Assembly: GCA_032717465.1 (NCBI GenBank)
Contig: CM064658.1
Location: forward strand, 8,042,895 to 8,106,894
Length of the DNA stretch: 64,000 nt
Direction: 5' to 3'
From: Coenobita brevimanus
Taxonomy: Eukaryota > Arthropoda > Malacostraca > Decapoda > Coenobitidae
How positions within the stretch are numbered: position 1 is the stretch's first letter; each line of letters begins with the position of its first letter. The translations under genes and the position numbers were made by a program. Of the stretch, positions 1 to 11,190 are shown in pieces. Under the pieces are notes generated by a model. It had not been told where the DNA came from. It made no database searches and saw nothing but the letters and a program-made list of their open reading frames with translations.

Positions 1-846
1 AGCGTGTTGACCGCAGTCACCCACTTCCCAGGGATGTCCCTCGGACCCCAGGGTGGGACCTCCTGGGCTCCTCCCGGTGATGGCCCTCTGCCTGGAGCAG
101 GAGGTGCCGGGAGCAGCTCCTGACCCTGTTCGGCCCCAGTCCCGAGGGCCACTCCCCAGGTCGAGGCTCTGTCAGGAGGGAGTTTCCCTGCACCCCTGGC
201 CAGGACCACGCCTGGGCCCTACGCCCCTGGCAGTAGTCCCGTGCCTTCTATGGGAAGGCATAACTGTGGGCCCATCCTCTACGCCCGGGCGCCACCTCGA
301 CTAAAGACCCAGGTGCTAGCAGCCCAAGAGACTCTATAGTGTAATTCTAGTGTCTCGCCAAGAAAATGAGATAGACCATACTCACATTGTATTGGAACTG
401 AGAACAGTGAACAGTGGAAGCTAATAGTGAAAGTAACTGAGAAGAGTGAACTCTGACATACTGTGTGTGTTACTCGAGTCTAGAAACAGAGAACTATACA
501 TGAGGACTGTGGAGAGAAAGACTATATGTGAACTGTATCTCCAATCTTTATGTATTATTTGTACTGGGTATGTGTTCCAGACGGAGGGTAATCTCATTGT
601 ATGTATATGTATGTTGTGAGTACTGCCACTAATAAGCCCGCCACTGTACCTGTGCCCTATTTTTGTATACCATTGTATGTATGTTGTAAGATAGTTGAAT
701 TAAGGCAATACATGTGTTAAGGTAGCCTGCCGAGTAAATGCCCTGTTCCTCTGTTAAGGTGTTCTAGTTCCGATTTCAAAAGAGGACCCCGCTCAGTAGC
801 TGGTGTCTTTAGGGCGAGAAGTCGACCTAAAAACACCTAGCATAAC
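1..846 (+). mobile_element. Copy A of the unclassified GTTATG-terminus element (partial)
   Basis: This is the right-hand part of an element whose other end lies outside the window. It ends at 846 in CATAAC, the reverse complement of the GTTATG terminus that opens copies B and C. The last 80 bases (about 766-846) mirror the first 80 bases of copy B. An open frame on the plus strand (53-304) carries a VPCL...EG...TPG..LD C-terminus that is shared with copy B (minus strand, 1486-2049). The trinucleotide after the end is AGT. From 305 to 765 I see no gene, only A/T-richer non-coding element sequence. The element class is not recognised. Confidence 0.6.
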
Positions 847-1485
847 AGTAATATATCTTCTATATCCGTTTACATCAGGGCATACTATACATAATAATTA
901 TTGTAGGGCGTTATTTCATGCCCATCGATTGTAATTGTTATGCTGGGTGTTTTTAGGTTGACTTCTCGTCCTATAAACACCAGAAACTGAGTGGGGTCCT
1001 CTTTCTAGACCGGAAATAGAACACTTACAAAGGTACAGGGCATAAAAGCTCGGCAAGACACCTTAACAGATATATTGCCTTAACCCAACTTCCCTTATAA
1101 TATACATACAGTGGTGTACTAGATGTGCAATGGGTATAGTGACAGTCCAGTTAACAATAATACATCATGTCACTGTGATTATACTTGAGTTATTGTACAA
1201 GAGTATGTCACATAGGTATGGTGACACTGTTCATACAATCTGTCTCCTCAGACTTTGCATAGTACACTGGTCTGCTGCACTTAGGTATCGCCACACACTT
1301 GTATATTGCTCTAGTCCTGGGAACTTAGGCACTGACACAGCACATTGAGTACGTTAGGTTAGGGACACTTTACTGATGGTGTTCCTGTCCCACTGTCTTT
1401 AGAATACACGGGCATTATCACTGCTAAGTCTCTAACACGACACTGGGATCTTCCTGTGTCGTCACTGGGCTGCCGAAATCTGGGC

Positions 1486-2049
1486 TTAGTCGAGTTGGTG
1501 CCCGGGAGTCAGAGGGAGCCCTACTGGTGAGCCCTCCTGCGGTAGGCACGGGATGGCTCTTGGGGGCGTCACAGCCCGGGTCTGGTCTGGGGTGCAGGGA
1601 GGCCTTTTCCTGTCAGGACCTCGACCTGGGCCCCTGGGGCTGGGGCCAAACAGTGTCAGGAGTTGGGCCTGCCACTTCTTACTCCGGGCAGAGGGCCGAC
1701 GGTGAGTGGGGCCGGGGCAGTCCTGTCCTGGGGTCCGAGGACTGGCCCTGGGAGGCCTGGGACTGCAGTCGCCTCTAGGCTGGGGTGCGGTCAGGGATTG
1801 GCTGCAGCACCTTGTCTGTGGGTCGTCTGTCAGGACCCGGCATCGTCCAGGGGCAGGCTGGAGGGCACGGATCCCGCCTTCAGCGACCGGGCCTTGCCAC
1901 CACTCCTGGAATGGCAGCACCTCTGGGGAGAAGGTCGCCGTCGTCTGGGGCTGGAGAGGTCGTGCCCCAGGGTTGTAGGGGCGCCTCAGGGAGTCCGACA
2001 TCTCCAGTCTCCTTTCTGCCGGGCCGCCGTCGGGGTAGGACTGTGGCAT
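1486..2049 (-). pseudogene. Copy B ORF, C-terminal part, unknown protein
   Basis: The frame encodes 187 residues rich in Pro, Arg, Ser and Gln with no recognised domain. A LLTLFGPSPRGPG segment and an IPCLP.EG..VGLPLTPG end align with the equivalent parts of the copy A frame (53-304), with copy E (LFGSIPEG near the C-terminus) and with copy C on the minus strand around 5190-5310. Conservation of this tail in four or five copies suggests it was once a real C-terminal domain. The N-terminal half of the protein lies in the repeat array, where the frame is broken. The function is unknown. Confidence 0.4.
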
Positions 2050-2299
2050 TGCCTCTGGCAGAAGTCCTTCAGATGGTCATTTCCCACGGGCACTGGCTGG
2101 ATGGCACACACTCCCGAGGACAGTACAGGACCTCGCCACACTTCCTCCAGGCAGGGAGGTTCATCCTGGGGGCTACCTTGGTGGAGAGGGGCTGGGGAAC
2201 GTCTCGCTCAGTTCCAGGAGCGGCGAGCTGAGCGAGGATCGTCCTTTGCTGTGGAAGTCGCAGAGGGTGAAAGACTTTGGTGGTGATGCCTCTTCCCGG

Positions 2300-2815
2300 A
2301 GCGGCTGGAGGCCATCACCGAGGTCCCATAGGCAGCAAGGGGAGGGCGGCTAGAGGCTGTCCCTTCCCTGTCGGTGCGGCTGGAGGCCGTCACCGAGGCC
2401 CGACTTCGTGGCAGGACCGTGGGTGAGGTGCAGGTGGAGGCCGTCACCTGACTACAGGTGCGGCTGGAGGCCGTCTGCCGCCGTCACCTGTGTCATGCAG
2501 GGGAAGAGACGTGCAGTTGAAGTGCGGGCAGAGGCCATCACCTGCCTGTTGGTGCGGCTGGAGGCTGTCACCGGTGTAGTACTCCCACAAGCAGCTGCAG
2601 AAGGAGAGGGGACGTACATAGCTCTCCCCAGGCGCGGCTGGAGGCTGTCTCTATAGTTGTGTGGTTGGAGGCCGTCACGTTTAGGTGTGCGGCTGGAGGC
2701 CGTCATGTTTTAGTGTGTGGCAGGAGGCCGTCACGTTCGGTGTGTGAGTATAGGCCATCACTATTTTGGAGTGACTAGAGGCCGTCCCCTCGTTTGTGCG
2801 GCTAGAGGCCGTGCT
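2300..2815. repeat. GGCTGGAGGCC array in copy B
   Basis: About fourteen copies of a 16-mer close to GGCTGGAGGCCGTCAC occur, for example near 2304, 2378, 2461, 2557, 2663, 2690 and 2800. Spacing is irregular at about 25-50 bp. The core GGCT-GGA-GGCC is an imperfect palindrome. Corresponding arrays in copies C, D and E keep the GGCT and GGCC arms but have a different middle triplet. Confidence 0.75.
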
Positions 2816-3026
2816 GCTTGGGACTGTCTTTTCAGCCCCACCTCAAACCTGTCGAGGACTAGTCCGGTCGGAGGGTAATGTGTGCGGACTGTGGCACTCC
2901 CGCTGGGTCTGTTCCGGGGAATAGGGGCGCTAGGTAGTTTGGGACAAACACCCATATAGCCTCGACCTCGCGCGCGCCCCTCTAGCCCCTCCGTGGTCAC
3001 CTCCTGGGAGGGTGTCACTCCGTCCC

Positions 3027-3028
<2 letters not shown>

Positions 3029-3078
<50 letters not shown>
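3029..3078. repeat. (TA)n microsatellite
   Basis: Twenty-five uninterrupted TA dinucleotides start at the right edge of copy B. Confidence 0.98.
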
Positions 3079-3084
<6 letters not shown>

Positions 3085-4439
3085 TGAGGGAGGTGTGTGG
3101 CCAAATCCACCATCCCCTTTTGTTAATTTTATAACCACTGAGAAATGCCCAGGAGCTATTAAGTGATCGTAATGGGCGATATGACTGGAAGAGTAGGCAC
3201 TGGTCCTGAGCATGACATAATGGGTTGTAATAGAGTACCAGGAGAAAATGATAATGGGAAATGACTGAAGGATATGTGTCAGTAAAGGAGGTTGTGCATT
3301 TGTAGCTCGTATTTCAAACACAAAGATGCACATAAATATACATGGTATAGAGGGAATGGGGATCGTGTTGAAAGAAGTCTGATTAATTACTTGCTCGTTG
3401 AGAGGTCACTGCTGGGAATGGTGGCTGATACGAGGGCTGTGAGAGGACGATGAGGAGGTCTGTAAGATTATATGACTGTGGTATGCAAGATCAAGCTGAG
3501 AGGATTGGGGTGGACCAGGAGAGAGAGGAGTAGTCAGGGAGAAAGACTGAAAGTCGAGAAAGTGAGGATCAAAGAAATGGCAGATGAATACAGGACCAAA
3601 GTAGAGGAGGAGTTAGAATCAGTGAACTGGAATGAAATGGATCTGGACAGCCTGTGGAATGCATATAGGGATGCTTAGTTAGGAATGCTAAACCGGTGTG
3701 TGGTGTGGCTAGACTAACATTAAAGAAGAAAGATACGGAATGGTGGGATGAAGAGGTTAAGAGAGCGGTGGAGGAAAAGAGGAAGAAGTGGCTAGAATGG
3801 TTACAGGACAGGAGTACAATTGAAACAAGAACTGAACATAATGAGAGCAAGAAGCACTTAAAGGGACTAGTGAAGAGGAAAAAGAAGGAGGTAAATGATG
3901 ATCTAGGAAGAAAAATGAATACAAACTACACTGAAAATTAGAAGTTATTCTGGAAAGAGGTGCGGAAATGTGGAAGTGATAACGGAAAGAAATGTGAGGG
4001 TGTGAAGGATGTAGGTGGTGTTAACCCACGGAGATGAAGTAAGGACCAGATGGGAAGAATATTTTGAAAGCCTGATGAATGGGAATAGGGAGAGCAGAGC
4101 GGCTGTAAACATGATTGGTTTGGGAGGTGTACAGTGAAGGAATCTAGTGCCAGGAGATGTGACACTAGCACAGGTGAAGAGCGCTGTGAAGCGGTTGAAA
4201 AATCGGAAAGCAGCTGGGGTTGATGGGATGTATGCAGAGATAATTAAGTGTAGTGGAGCGAGAGGAAGGAAGTGCTTGTTGGAGATATGTACGAAGGCAT
4301 GGATGAATGAAACTGTGCCAGCAGAGTGGAAAAAAGCTGTGATTGTACCCCTGTACACAAAAATAAAGGTGAGAGAAGTGAGTGAAAAGATTATTGTTGC
4401 ATAAGTTTATTGAGTGTGGTAGGGAAGGTATAAGGAAGT
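3079..4439 (+). pseudogene. Old RTE-like LINE, segment 1 (endonuclease end to RT start)
   Basis: Degraded plus-strand coding sequence of a non-LTR retrotransposon related to the RTE copies at 20.8, 24.1 and 46.6 kb. Around 3170-3470 a broken frame reads like the end of an endonuclease domain (GDMTGRVG, later a DYLLV-type segment). At 3696-3941 the linker has the family pattern EWWDEEVKRAVEEKRKK. At 4147-4404 the RT start has LKNRKAAGVDGM and PAEWKKAVIVPLY. The frame is then cut in the GKVY block by copy C. The element resumes at 6419 and again at 8222. Many stops and frameshifts show it is long dead. Confidence 0.75.
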
Positions 4440-6418
4440 GTTATGCTAGGCGTTTTTAGGTCGGCTTCCCGCCCTCAGAATGCCTATGGTGCAGCTGGGT
4501 CCCCTTTCTAGACTGGAGGTTAGACACAGTATGAGAGGAACAGGGCATAAAAATACAGGGCAATAGCCTTACACGTATATTGACAAATTCTCTGCTATGG
4601 AACAGGAAGAAAGTTCACACAGTATACTAAACAAAGTTAATACATAGGTTGGGAGATGGGTTTCGAGTATCACACGGGATACTAGATAGACAGAGGTCTT
4701 GGTCTGGGTAAGGAGGCAATACACAACTTTCATAGTCCTTGCACGGGAGGCTCGTTTCCAAGTGAGTAGGCAAAATGTAGGTTTTACTGTGCGTGAGGTA
4801 GTTCAAGAATCCTTATTCTGACACTGACTCAATTTCCTGATTCACGATAGTTATATGTATTGTCACTGGATTCTATTTCTTGATTTACACAGGGTGGATA
4901 TGCACTGTCACAGAGTTAGGATAATGATATTGAGTTTTGCCTCTCGTCTTGCACAGGATGGATATGCACTGTCTCGAGTGTCTTTCCCCACTTCACATGT
5001 TTTCACTATTCACATGCACTGCACAATCTTTGTCTCTCACTCACAGTCTGTGGGAGCCATGTATCACAGTCACTGTTATACATAAGGTCTCTGCCAGGGG
5101 AAAGGGGAAGGCCTGGGGATTCACAATCGTCGGCCTGGGGTAGGCAGAGTCTCTTCAGGAGTCCCTTTGTCCTGCAGCCATGGGACTACTTGCAGGGGCA
5201 TCGTCTCTTGTCGAGGGCTTGGGCTGGGTGTGGTGAAGGGCCCCTCACTGTCGGGGCTGGAAACTGGGGTCTGGGCCTCAGGGCTAGGGCCAAACAGGTT
5301 CTGGAGGCACTCCCTTAGGCGCCTGGTGAAGGAAGCTTCGCCTTTGTTGGGGATGGGAGAGGTCTCACCCTGGGGTCCTGGGGGTGCCCTCAGAGGTCCG
5401 TCGGCTGTGGTCTCCTTCCCGCAGCATCGCAGTCAGGTTGGGGCTGTGGCGTCACTCCCGGCCTGATTCCATCAGGTGGGGGTCCTCCTCGGGGGCTGAC
5501 TGAATGAAGAATAGCCCCGGGGATTACACCAGGCCTCTCTACCAGTCCTCAGGGCAGAAGTCCTCCTCCTGGAGGTTGCCTCGGTCTGGGTGGACAGAGG
5601 AGCAGCCTGTGCTCCCACCGGTAGGCAGGGCTGATCGCAGGTTGCCCTCATGCTGTGGAGTCACAGGAGGCGAGGGACTTTGGTGTCCCTCCTTGGCGTG
5701 GCTACCAGCCATCGCTGGGTTCCTTTGTGCAACAGACTGAGGGCGGCTACAGGTCATCCCTTCGCTGTCAGTGTGGCTTCTGGTCATCACTGGGGCCTGA
5801 CTCCCTGACAGGAATTCAGGCATAGCACGGCTACAGGCCGTCGCTTGCCTGCTGGCGTGGCGTATGGAAGGTGACATGTTGATGGGGAGCGGCTACAGGC
5901 CATCTCCTGCCTACTGGTGTGGCTACAGGCTGTCACCGGTGTCATGCCCTCCAAGGGAACCGCAGAAGGAGAAGGGGCGTACCTTTCTCTCCCCTTGTGC
6001 AGCTTCAGGCCATCACGGGTTCTGCAGGGAGTGTAAGCAGCACCAGACGGAGCAGCTACAGGCCGTTTCCTCTTTTGCGGCCCAGCTACAGGCCGTGGCC
6101 TTTTAGGCTACAGGCCGTCTCTTTGTCTTCAGGGTGGCTACAGGCCGACTCTTGTTTTGCGCTGCTTTTGGCCATCACTGGGGTGCTGCTTGGAGCTGAA
6201 AGTTCAGCTCCACCCCGATCCTGGTGAGGGCTGGTTCGCCTGAAAGGTAGTGCACTCAGACTGGGGTGGTCTCGTTGGGCGCACGCTGGGGAATAGGGGC
6301 GCGCGGCCCAGAGGACTTAAGTCCCTATTGACCAGACATGTCGTGCGCACCATCTACCCCTCCGTAGTCTCCTCCTGGGGGTATGGTGGCAACCTGAGTT
6401 GCCACGGCCGGTATTTCA
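4440..6418 (-). mobile_element. Copy C of the unclassified element, inserted in the old LINE
   Basis: The copy starts with GTTATGCTAGGCG at 4440, preceded by AGT. It interrupts the RT domain of the old LINE between the GKV(Y) block and the ERVRE block, which resumes near 6420. The minus strand retains the NLFGPSP-type C-terminal motif around 5280. An array of GGCTACAGGCC units lies at about 5730-6150. The right end has no inverted terminal repeat; it finishes with a small hairpin (TGGCAAC, 4-nt loop, GTTGCCA) and CGGCCGGTAT. Copy B has a similar right end, so the shared boundary may be natural. Confidence 0.65.
5700..6150. repeat. GGCTACAGGCC array in copy C
   Basis: About ten to twelve units related to CGGCTACAGGCCGTC occur, for example near 5736, 5828, 5889, 5920, 6055, 6082, 6102 and 6133. 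The middle triplet is mostly ACA, where copy B has GGA. In one frame the TAG inside each rc unit is a stop, so this array cannot be read through in all the frames used by other copies. Confidence 0.7.
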
Positions 6419-6910
6419 GGAATAAAAATTACCGAGAGAGTAAGAGAGATATCAGAAGTCCTGGTGAGTGATGAACAGGGTTGCTTTGGAAGTGACAGAG
6501 GATGCGTGGATCAAATATTTGCAATTAAGACAGTGGAGAAAGCTTGTGAGAAGGACTATAAGGTGTTTATGGCATTCATTGATCTGGAAAAAGCATACGA
6601 CAAAGTAGACAGAGAAGGATTGTGGAAGGTTTTGCCATGTGCGGTGTACATGGTAAGCTGCTAGGTGCCGTCAAGAGTTTTTATGATGGCAGTGAAGCAT
6701 GTGTAAGGGTAAATGTGCATCTAAGTGAATGGTTCACAATCAGTGTGGGTGTGCGACAAGGTTGTGTGATGTTCCCATGGTTGTTCAATATATGAATGGA
6801 TGGGGTGATAAGAGAATTAAAAACGCAAATAATGGAGAGAGGGATGACGTTGGTGGTGAATGGTGACGGATGGAATATCTCAAATATGTTGTTTGCTGAT
6901 GATGCAATAC
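6419..6910 (+). pseudogene. Old RTE-like LINE, segment 2 (RT fingers and palm)
   Basis: This resumes the LINE cut by copy C. The frame from about 6425 has ERVREISEVLVSDEQGCF, then GCVDQIFAIK, then FIDLEKAYDKVDREGLW. After a frameshift it continues through the GVRQGCV block and NMLFADDAIL, the RT catalytic motif at about 6886-6912. It is cut inside the FADD block by the poly(T) start of a reversed LINE. Order and spacing match the intact RTE frame at 46703-48859. Confidence 0.8.
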
Positions 6911-8221
6911 TTTTTTTTTTAATAAATAACAGAATGGAGGAAGGAAAAACAAATGAGCAAAAAAATATAATCCATACACTAGATTACTGGTGTCCTCTGT
7001 TCATAAAATATCTGTAACAGTTAGACTTGAACAGTTGTGGGTTGAAATTTGGAGGGAAACAACTCTGGGGAAGCGAGTTCCAGAGAGATGCAGTTCGGGG
7101 AATGAAAGAATTCTGATAGGCAGAAGGTCTGCAATATGGCTGAGTGACATTCCAGCCATGAGCGCTACCAGACGCCCGTGTAGCACGAGGGAAGGCATGG
7201 AGAGGTGGCACCATGGAAGCAACTTCGTCTGAGCATTTGCCAAAAAAAAAAAATATCTGTAAAATAATGCAAGGGAGGCAACATTCCTTCTTACTTGCAG
7301 GGGAGGTAGTTTATATGTAATGGCAGCGTTGTTAATGATTCTAACAGCTTTGTTCTGAATTTTGTCTAGTTGTCTGAATGCATCCTCTCCACAACCATTC
7401 CACAAGGGTGAGCAATATTCAAGCTGAGAGCACACATGACACTTATAAATTGTAGCTAACTGCTCATCGGCGAAGAAGTTACGGACTCTGTACAATAATC
7501 CAAGTTTCTTTGAGGCGGTTTTAGCAAGTGATCTGACATGAGAGGTCCAGCTGAGGGCACTGTTAAGTGAGACGCCAAGAATTTCAATACTTTTGAAGAT
7601 GGGAATATTAGTAGCACTGAAGGTAATGTACGAATCTGGCAATATTTTTCTATTAGTAAACTGTATATACTTAGTTTTACTAGCATTAAAAGAGACAAGG
7701 TTGTTTTGTCCCCATTCACTGATTGTAGATAGATCTTGATTTATGGAGATGGCTGTACTGAGTTGAGAGGTGGAGATATTAGACTTTGTAAATGAATGTC
7801 TGAGTGTGAATGAACTATGTAGTGTTGAGTCATCTGCATATGAGTGAATGGGATTGTGGGTGACAGATAAGAGATCATTAATATGAACCAGAAATAGGGT
7901 TGGCGCCAGAACTGATCCCTGTGGCACGCCGGCGTTAATTGAGTGGAAATTGGAATATACATCATCTACTTTTACTCTTATTTTCTTGTCACCAAGATAT
8001 GAAGAAATCAAAGGAACAAGAGACGTTAGTCCATAGCAAGGGAGTTTGGACAGCAGGGAACGGTGCCATACTCTGTCGAAAGCTTTAGAGATATCAAGAG
8101 CTACTGCATAAGTTTCTCCAAAAAGATCAATTGATTGATGAATGGTATGAGTTAAAAGATTGAGTATGTCAATGGTGGATCTTTCGTGGCAAAAACCATA
8201 TTGTCTATCACTAATTAAGTG
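6911..8221 (-). mobile_element. Reversed Jockey/I-like LINE fragment inside the old LINE
   Basis: A 5'-truncated non-LTR retrotransposon lies on the minus strand, beginning on the plus strand with T10 (its poly(A) tail) at 6911. The main frame 7001-8011 has AGVPQGSVLAPTLFL and SYADDSTLH, the RT catalytic block, then a thumb and C-terminal region with VASLALFYRYF. An A-rich run near 7242-7253 shifts the frame, after which 6984-7214 gives the family end TASLWNSLPQSCFPP. The flanks end in ACTT on both sides with similar preceding bases, a probable degenerate target duplication. Sister copies lie at 28.6-32.1 kb and 43.7-45.2 kb. Confidence 0.8.
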
Positions 8222-9045
8222 ATACTACTTGCAAATACCAGACAAGAACTCGGTAGACTAGTGCAGAGTTTTGCTGATATCTCTGAGCATCGTTCCTTGA
8301 GAGTAAATGTAGAAAAGAGTAAAGTGATGGTTATTGAGAGAGAAGGTAACTCCCAGTGTGATATTACAGTGAATGGAGAGAGAGACTGGAATTGGTGAGA
8401 GAGTTCAAATACCTTGGTACAATGACAGACAAGAGAGGAAAATGTGCAAAAGAAGTGGAAAGTAGAGTGACACAAGGAAGGAAAGTAGCTGGTGCAATGA
8501 AGGCCTTGATAAGAAACAGAGACTTGAGTGTTGCAGCTGCATGAGGCCTACATGAAGGATCAAGTGTTAGTGCCAACTTTAACATATGGATATGAGACTA
8601 TGGTGTGGTACGAAAATGAAAAGTCAAGAGTAAGAACGGTGGAGGTGAGACTGCTGAGAAATGTATGAGGAGTACAGAGAGTGGATAGGATACGAAACAA
8701 TGTGATTCGTGAAAGATGTGGAGTGAGGAAGTGTATGAACGCCAGAATCGAAGAGTGTACTGAGATGCTATGGTAATGTGGAGAGAATGGATAACAATAG
8801 ATTCATGAAAAAGGTATATCTGAGGGACTTTGAAGGAGGGAGGAGGTGAGGTAGGCCAAGGAGAAGGTGGAGGGATATTGTGGATGATTGTGTGAGGATG
8901 AGAGGTTTGGAAGTCCGTGAGGCTAGGGAACTAACAAGAGATCGAGCTGGATGAATGAATAATTTGAGAAGAAGCATGTGATCAGGGATTTGACATCCGG
9001 TTTTAACGTGACAGTGTTCAGATTGACTTTATCGGATACATTTAA
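8222..9045 (+). pseudogene. Old RTE-like LINE, segment 3 (RT thumb and C-terminus)
   Basis: The old LINE resumes just after the reversed insertion. It encodes LRVNVEKSKVMVIERE, FKYLGTMTDKRG and RKVAGAMKALIRNRD, parallel to the C-terminal half of the RTE frame at 46703-48859. The end near 8820-8940 has the GGGRGRPRRRWRD-type segment. Several stops are present. Beyond about 8960 I see no coding similarity up to copy D. Confidence 0.75.
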
Positions 9046-10984
9046 GTGACTCTACCTAAAATTCGTGAACTGCAGCATAGTGCCCCTGGAAACTCCCCGA
9101 CACCCCCACCAGGACCCCACAGAGGAGCCGCAGCCGAACCGCGAGACTCAGTGCGACAACGGCACAAGTCAGCCCGGGCCGTGCGCCCCTATGACACGCA
9201 GCCGCCTCACCGTTGCCTTAGCAGGAATCCGACACTACCTTCGGGGAGAGGTACTGCCAGATCAGCTCGGGGTGGAGCTGCCTATCCAGCTCCAAACAGT
9301 GCCCCTCAGGAGTTGGCCTGCAGCCACTCCCGCCTTCAACAGGAGTGTGCCTGTAGCCTCTCAGAAGGTGTCTTCCTCTTTGGGACGGCCGGTAGCTGCC
9401 CGCCCCTCGTAAGGGAATTGGTAAACAACTGACCTGAGGGTAATCAGGGGATGGCCTGTAGTTGTTCCCGCCTTCATCGGAAGGTGTCCTTCCAGGGACG
9501 GCTGGTAGCCGCCCTACACCCCCTCCTGCAGGAGTCGGCCCGTAGCCGCTCCCGCCTTCACCAGACGGCCAGTAGCCGCTCTGAAGGCATTGCCCCCGAG
9601 TCGGCCTGTAGCCACTCCAAAGGCATTGCCCCCGAGTCGGCCTGTAGCCACTCCAAAGGCATTGCCCCCGAGTCGGCCTGTAGCCGCTCCTCCCTGCAGC
9701 AGAAGGAGATGGCCTGTAGTCACTCCCGCCTTCATCAGACGGCCGGTAGCCGCTCCGAAGGTGCTGACCTTGAGTTGGCCTGTAGCCGCTCCCCACCCCT
9801 CCTGCAGGAGTCTGCCTGTAGCCGCTCCCGCCTTCGTCAGACAGCTGGTAGCTGCTCCGAAGGTGTCCAGAGGCGTGCTGATTCCCCCACTCAGGCCATG
9901 GCCAGTAGCCGGGCCTTGGCGCCTCATAGTCGCGCCCTTGGGAAGCCATGGCCAGTAGCTGGGCCCCACGCCGGAGATGGGCGAGAGAAGTCCCGCTGCC
10001 CCCGCATGAAATGAGGGCCCAGACTCCTGACGTAGGGGATGCAGGAGAAATCCAGAGAGGCCTTAATGCCTCCCCTGGCCTCTGCTTCCTATGCCTGGCC
10101 CTGGAGAAGACCCACCTGACGGACCCTGATTCGGGCCGGTCCTGCAGTCCCTCCCTGACGGTGCCACTTGGTTCTGGGGACCGCAGTCCTAGGGCACTCC
10201 AGGCTCTCCCCAGGACGCCCGGGCGAGACCTCCCTACGCCCCGACGGCGGAAGACCTCCACTTCCGGCTGAAACCTGAGCCAGAGATTTCTGGACCTGTT
10301 TGGCCCCAGTCCTGAAGGTCACACCCCTGTACCCAGCCCGGAAGATACGGGCTCCTCCGCCACCTGCAGCCCCGGACGAAAGAAGACGCCCCTGCGAGTC
10401 GTCCCGTGCCCTCTCGGCACGCCCTCCCCTGGCGGTACCCCAGTCCCGGCAAAATTGTTGCCGGCGTGTCTCCCCGCCGTCCCCACCGTATAAGTGACTC
10501 ATGTTAAGTGTGATATTGCCCGAAGTTAGTGTAACAGTGCTGTAGTGACATAGTGCACCCCGAATAACAGGTCAAGGGTTCACGAGAAGTTAGAAGGGGA
10601 ATGAATTATACCACGGGGAGGAATAATAGTAACAAGTGCGGAGTCTAAGTGTTGGTGAACCAGACTCACGGAGTGACACCCTTGTATGAACTCAGTAAGA
10701 CACTCAACCCGAAGGATTCATGTTAGTAAAATATCCAAATGCCCCTTGCTACCAGCAAATAGTGAAGAGAAAGTGTTAGTAATACCCTCCCCTTCATATT
10801 ACTATAAATATAACGAGACTCTCATTGCCTTACACCCTCCGTTCTTGAATCTCCTGCATTCCCCACGTACAGTACGTGAAAAAACCTAGAATCGTGTTAT
10901 AATAAATTGCCAAAGCCCCTTTGCTACCAGAATACAACAAGTCAAACTTTCTAACATTAACTCCCACTTTATATTACTATAACT
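9046..10984 (+). mobile_element. Copy D of the unclassified element, truncated at copy E
   Basis: Copy D is oriented opposite to B, C and E and aligns along its length with the reverse complement of 11360-13213 of copy E. The region matching the E start codon reads ATT instead of ATG (near 9060), so the start is lost. Coding blocks then fall in several frames (9046-9432, 9451-10014, 9948-10271, 10300-10497). The non-coding 3' part, which contains repeated TTGCTACCAG/TTGCTATCAG-type segments shared with E, continues to TATTACTATAACT. There copy E begins, so D appears to be the target of E or truncated by it. Confidence 0.65.
9565..9690. repeat. 36-bp direct repeats in copy D
   Basis: The segment containing GGCATTGCCCCCGAG recurs at about 9590, 9626 and 9662, a period of exactly 36 bp. 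It encodes a 12-residue unit of the ESACSHSKGIAP type. The wider region 9300-9960 carries about eighteen looser copies of GGCCTGTAGCCGCTCC, the reverse complement of the GGCTACAGGCC unit of copy C. Confidence 0.85.
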
Positions 10985-11190
10985 GTAATGCTAGGTGAAA
11001 AAGGCCCAACTCCTCTGTCCTAGAACACCTAACGTGTAGCGGGGTCCTCTTTCGAGACCGGGGCTTGGTGCCATAAAGAGAGGTAAGACACAAAAACTCC
11101 AGGCAATAACCTTTACACGTATATTACCACAGTCAGACACAGGACAAAAACAGCAGATATTACAACACAGTATGTGGCAGAAAATGAAAC
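10985..11190 (+). repeat. Left terminal inverted repeat of copy E
   Basis: It pairs with 13335-13539. Internal landmarks shared by both arms are CACCTAACGTGTAGCGGGG, TCTTTCGAGACCGGGGCTT and CTCCAGGCAATAACC. Copies A, B and C have a related but diverged terminus, with GGGGTCCTCTTTCTAGACC in place of the GAGACC version. Confidence 0.85.

Larger units (their letters stand above)
937..3030 (-). mobile_element. Copy B of the unclassified GTTATG-terminus element
   Basis: The copy opens with GTTATGCTGGGTG at 937, preceded by ATT, and about 90 bp separate it from the opposing terminus of copy A. Coding remnants read on the minus strand: 1486-2049 has the conserved LFGPSP motif and the TPGHQLD C-terminus. 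From about 2300 to 2815 there are roughly fourteen degenerate copies of GGCTGGAGGCCGTCAC spaced about 25-50 bp apart. The right side runs into a TA microsatellite and lacks the inverted terminal repeat seen in copy E. The frames are broken, so this copy probably no longer encodes an intact product. Confidence 0.6.

Noticed and set aside
4440..6418. Helitron interpretation of copy C because of the hairpin near its right end
   Set aside because: There is no TC 5' end or CTRR 3' end, and the other terminus is part of a TIR in copy E.
9300..9960. Regularly spaced repeats that could suggest a CRISPR array
   Set aside because: Repeats are degenerate, spacers are not unique, no cas genes exist and the genome is eukaryotic. 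The array belongs to a mobile element.
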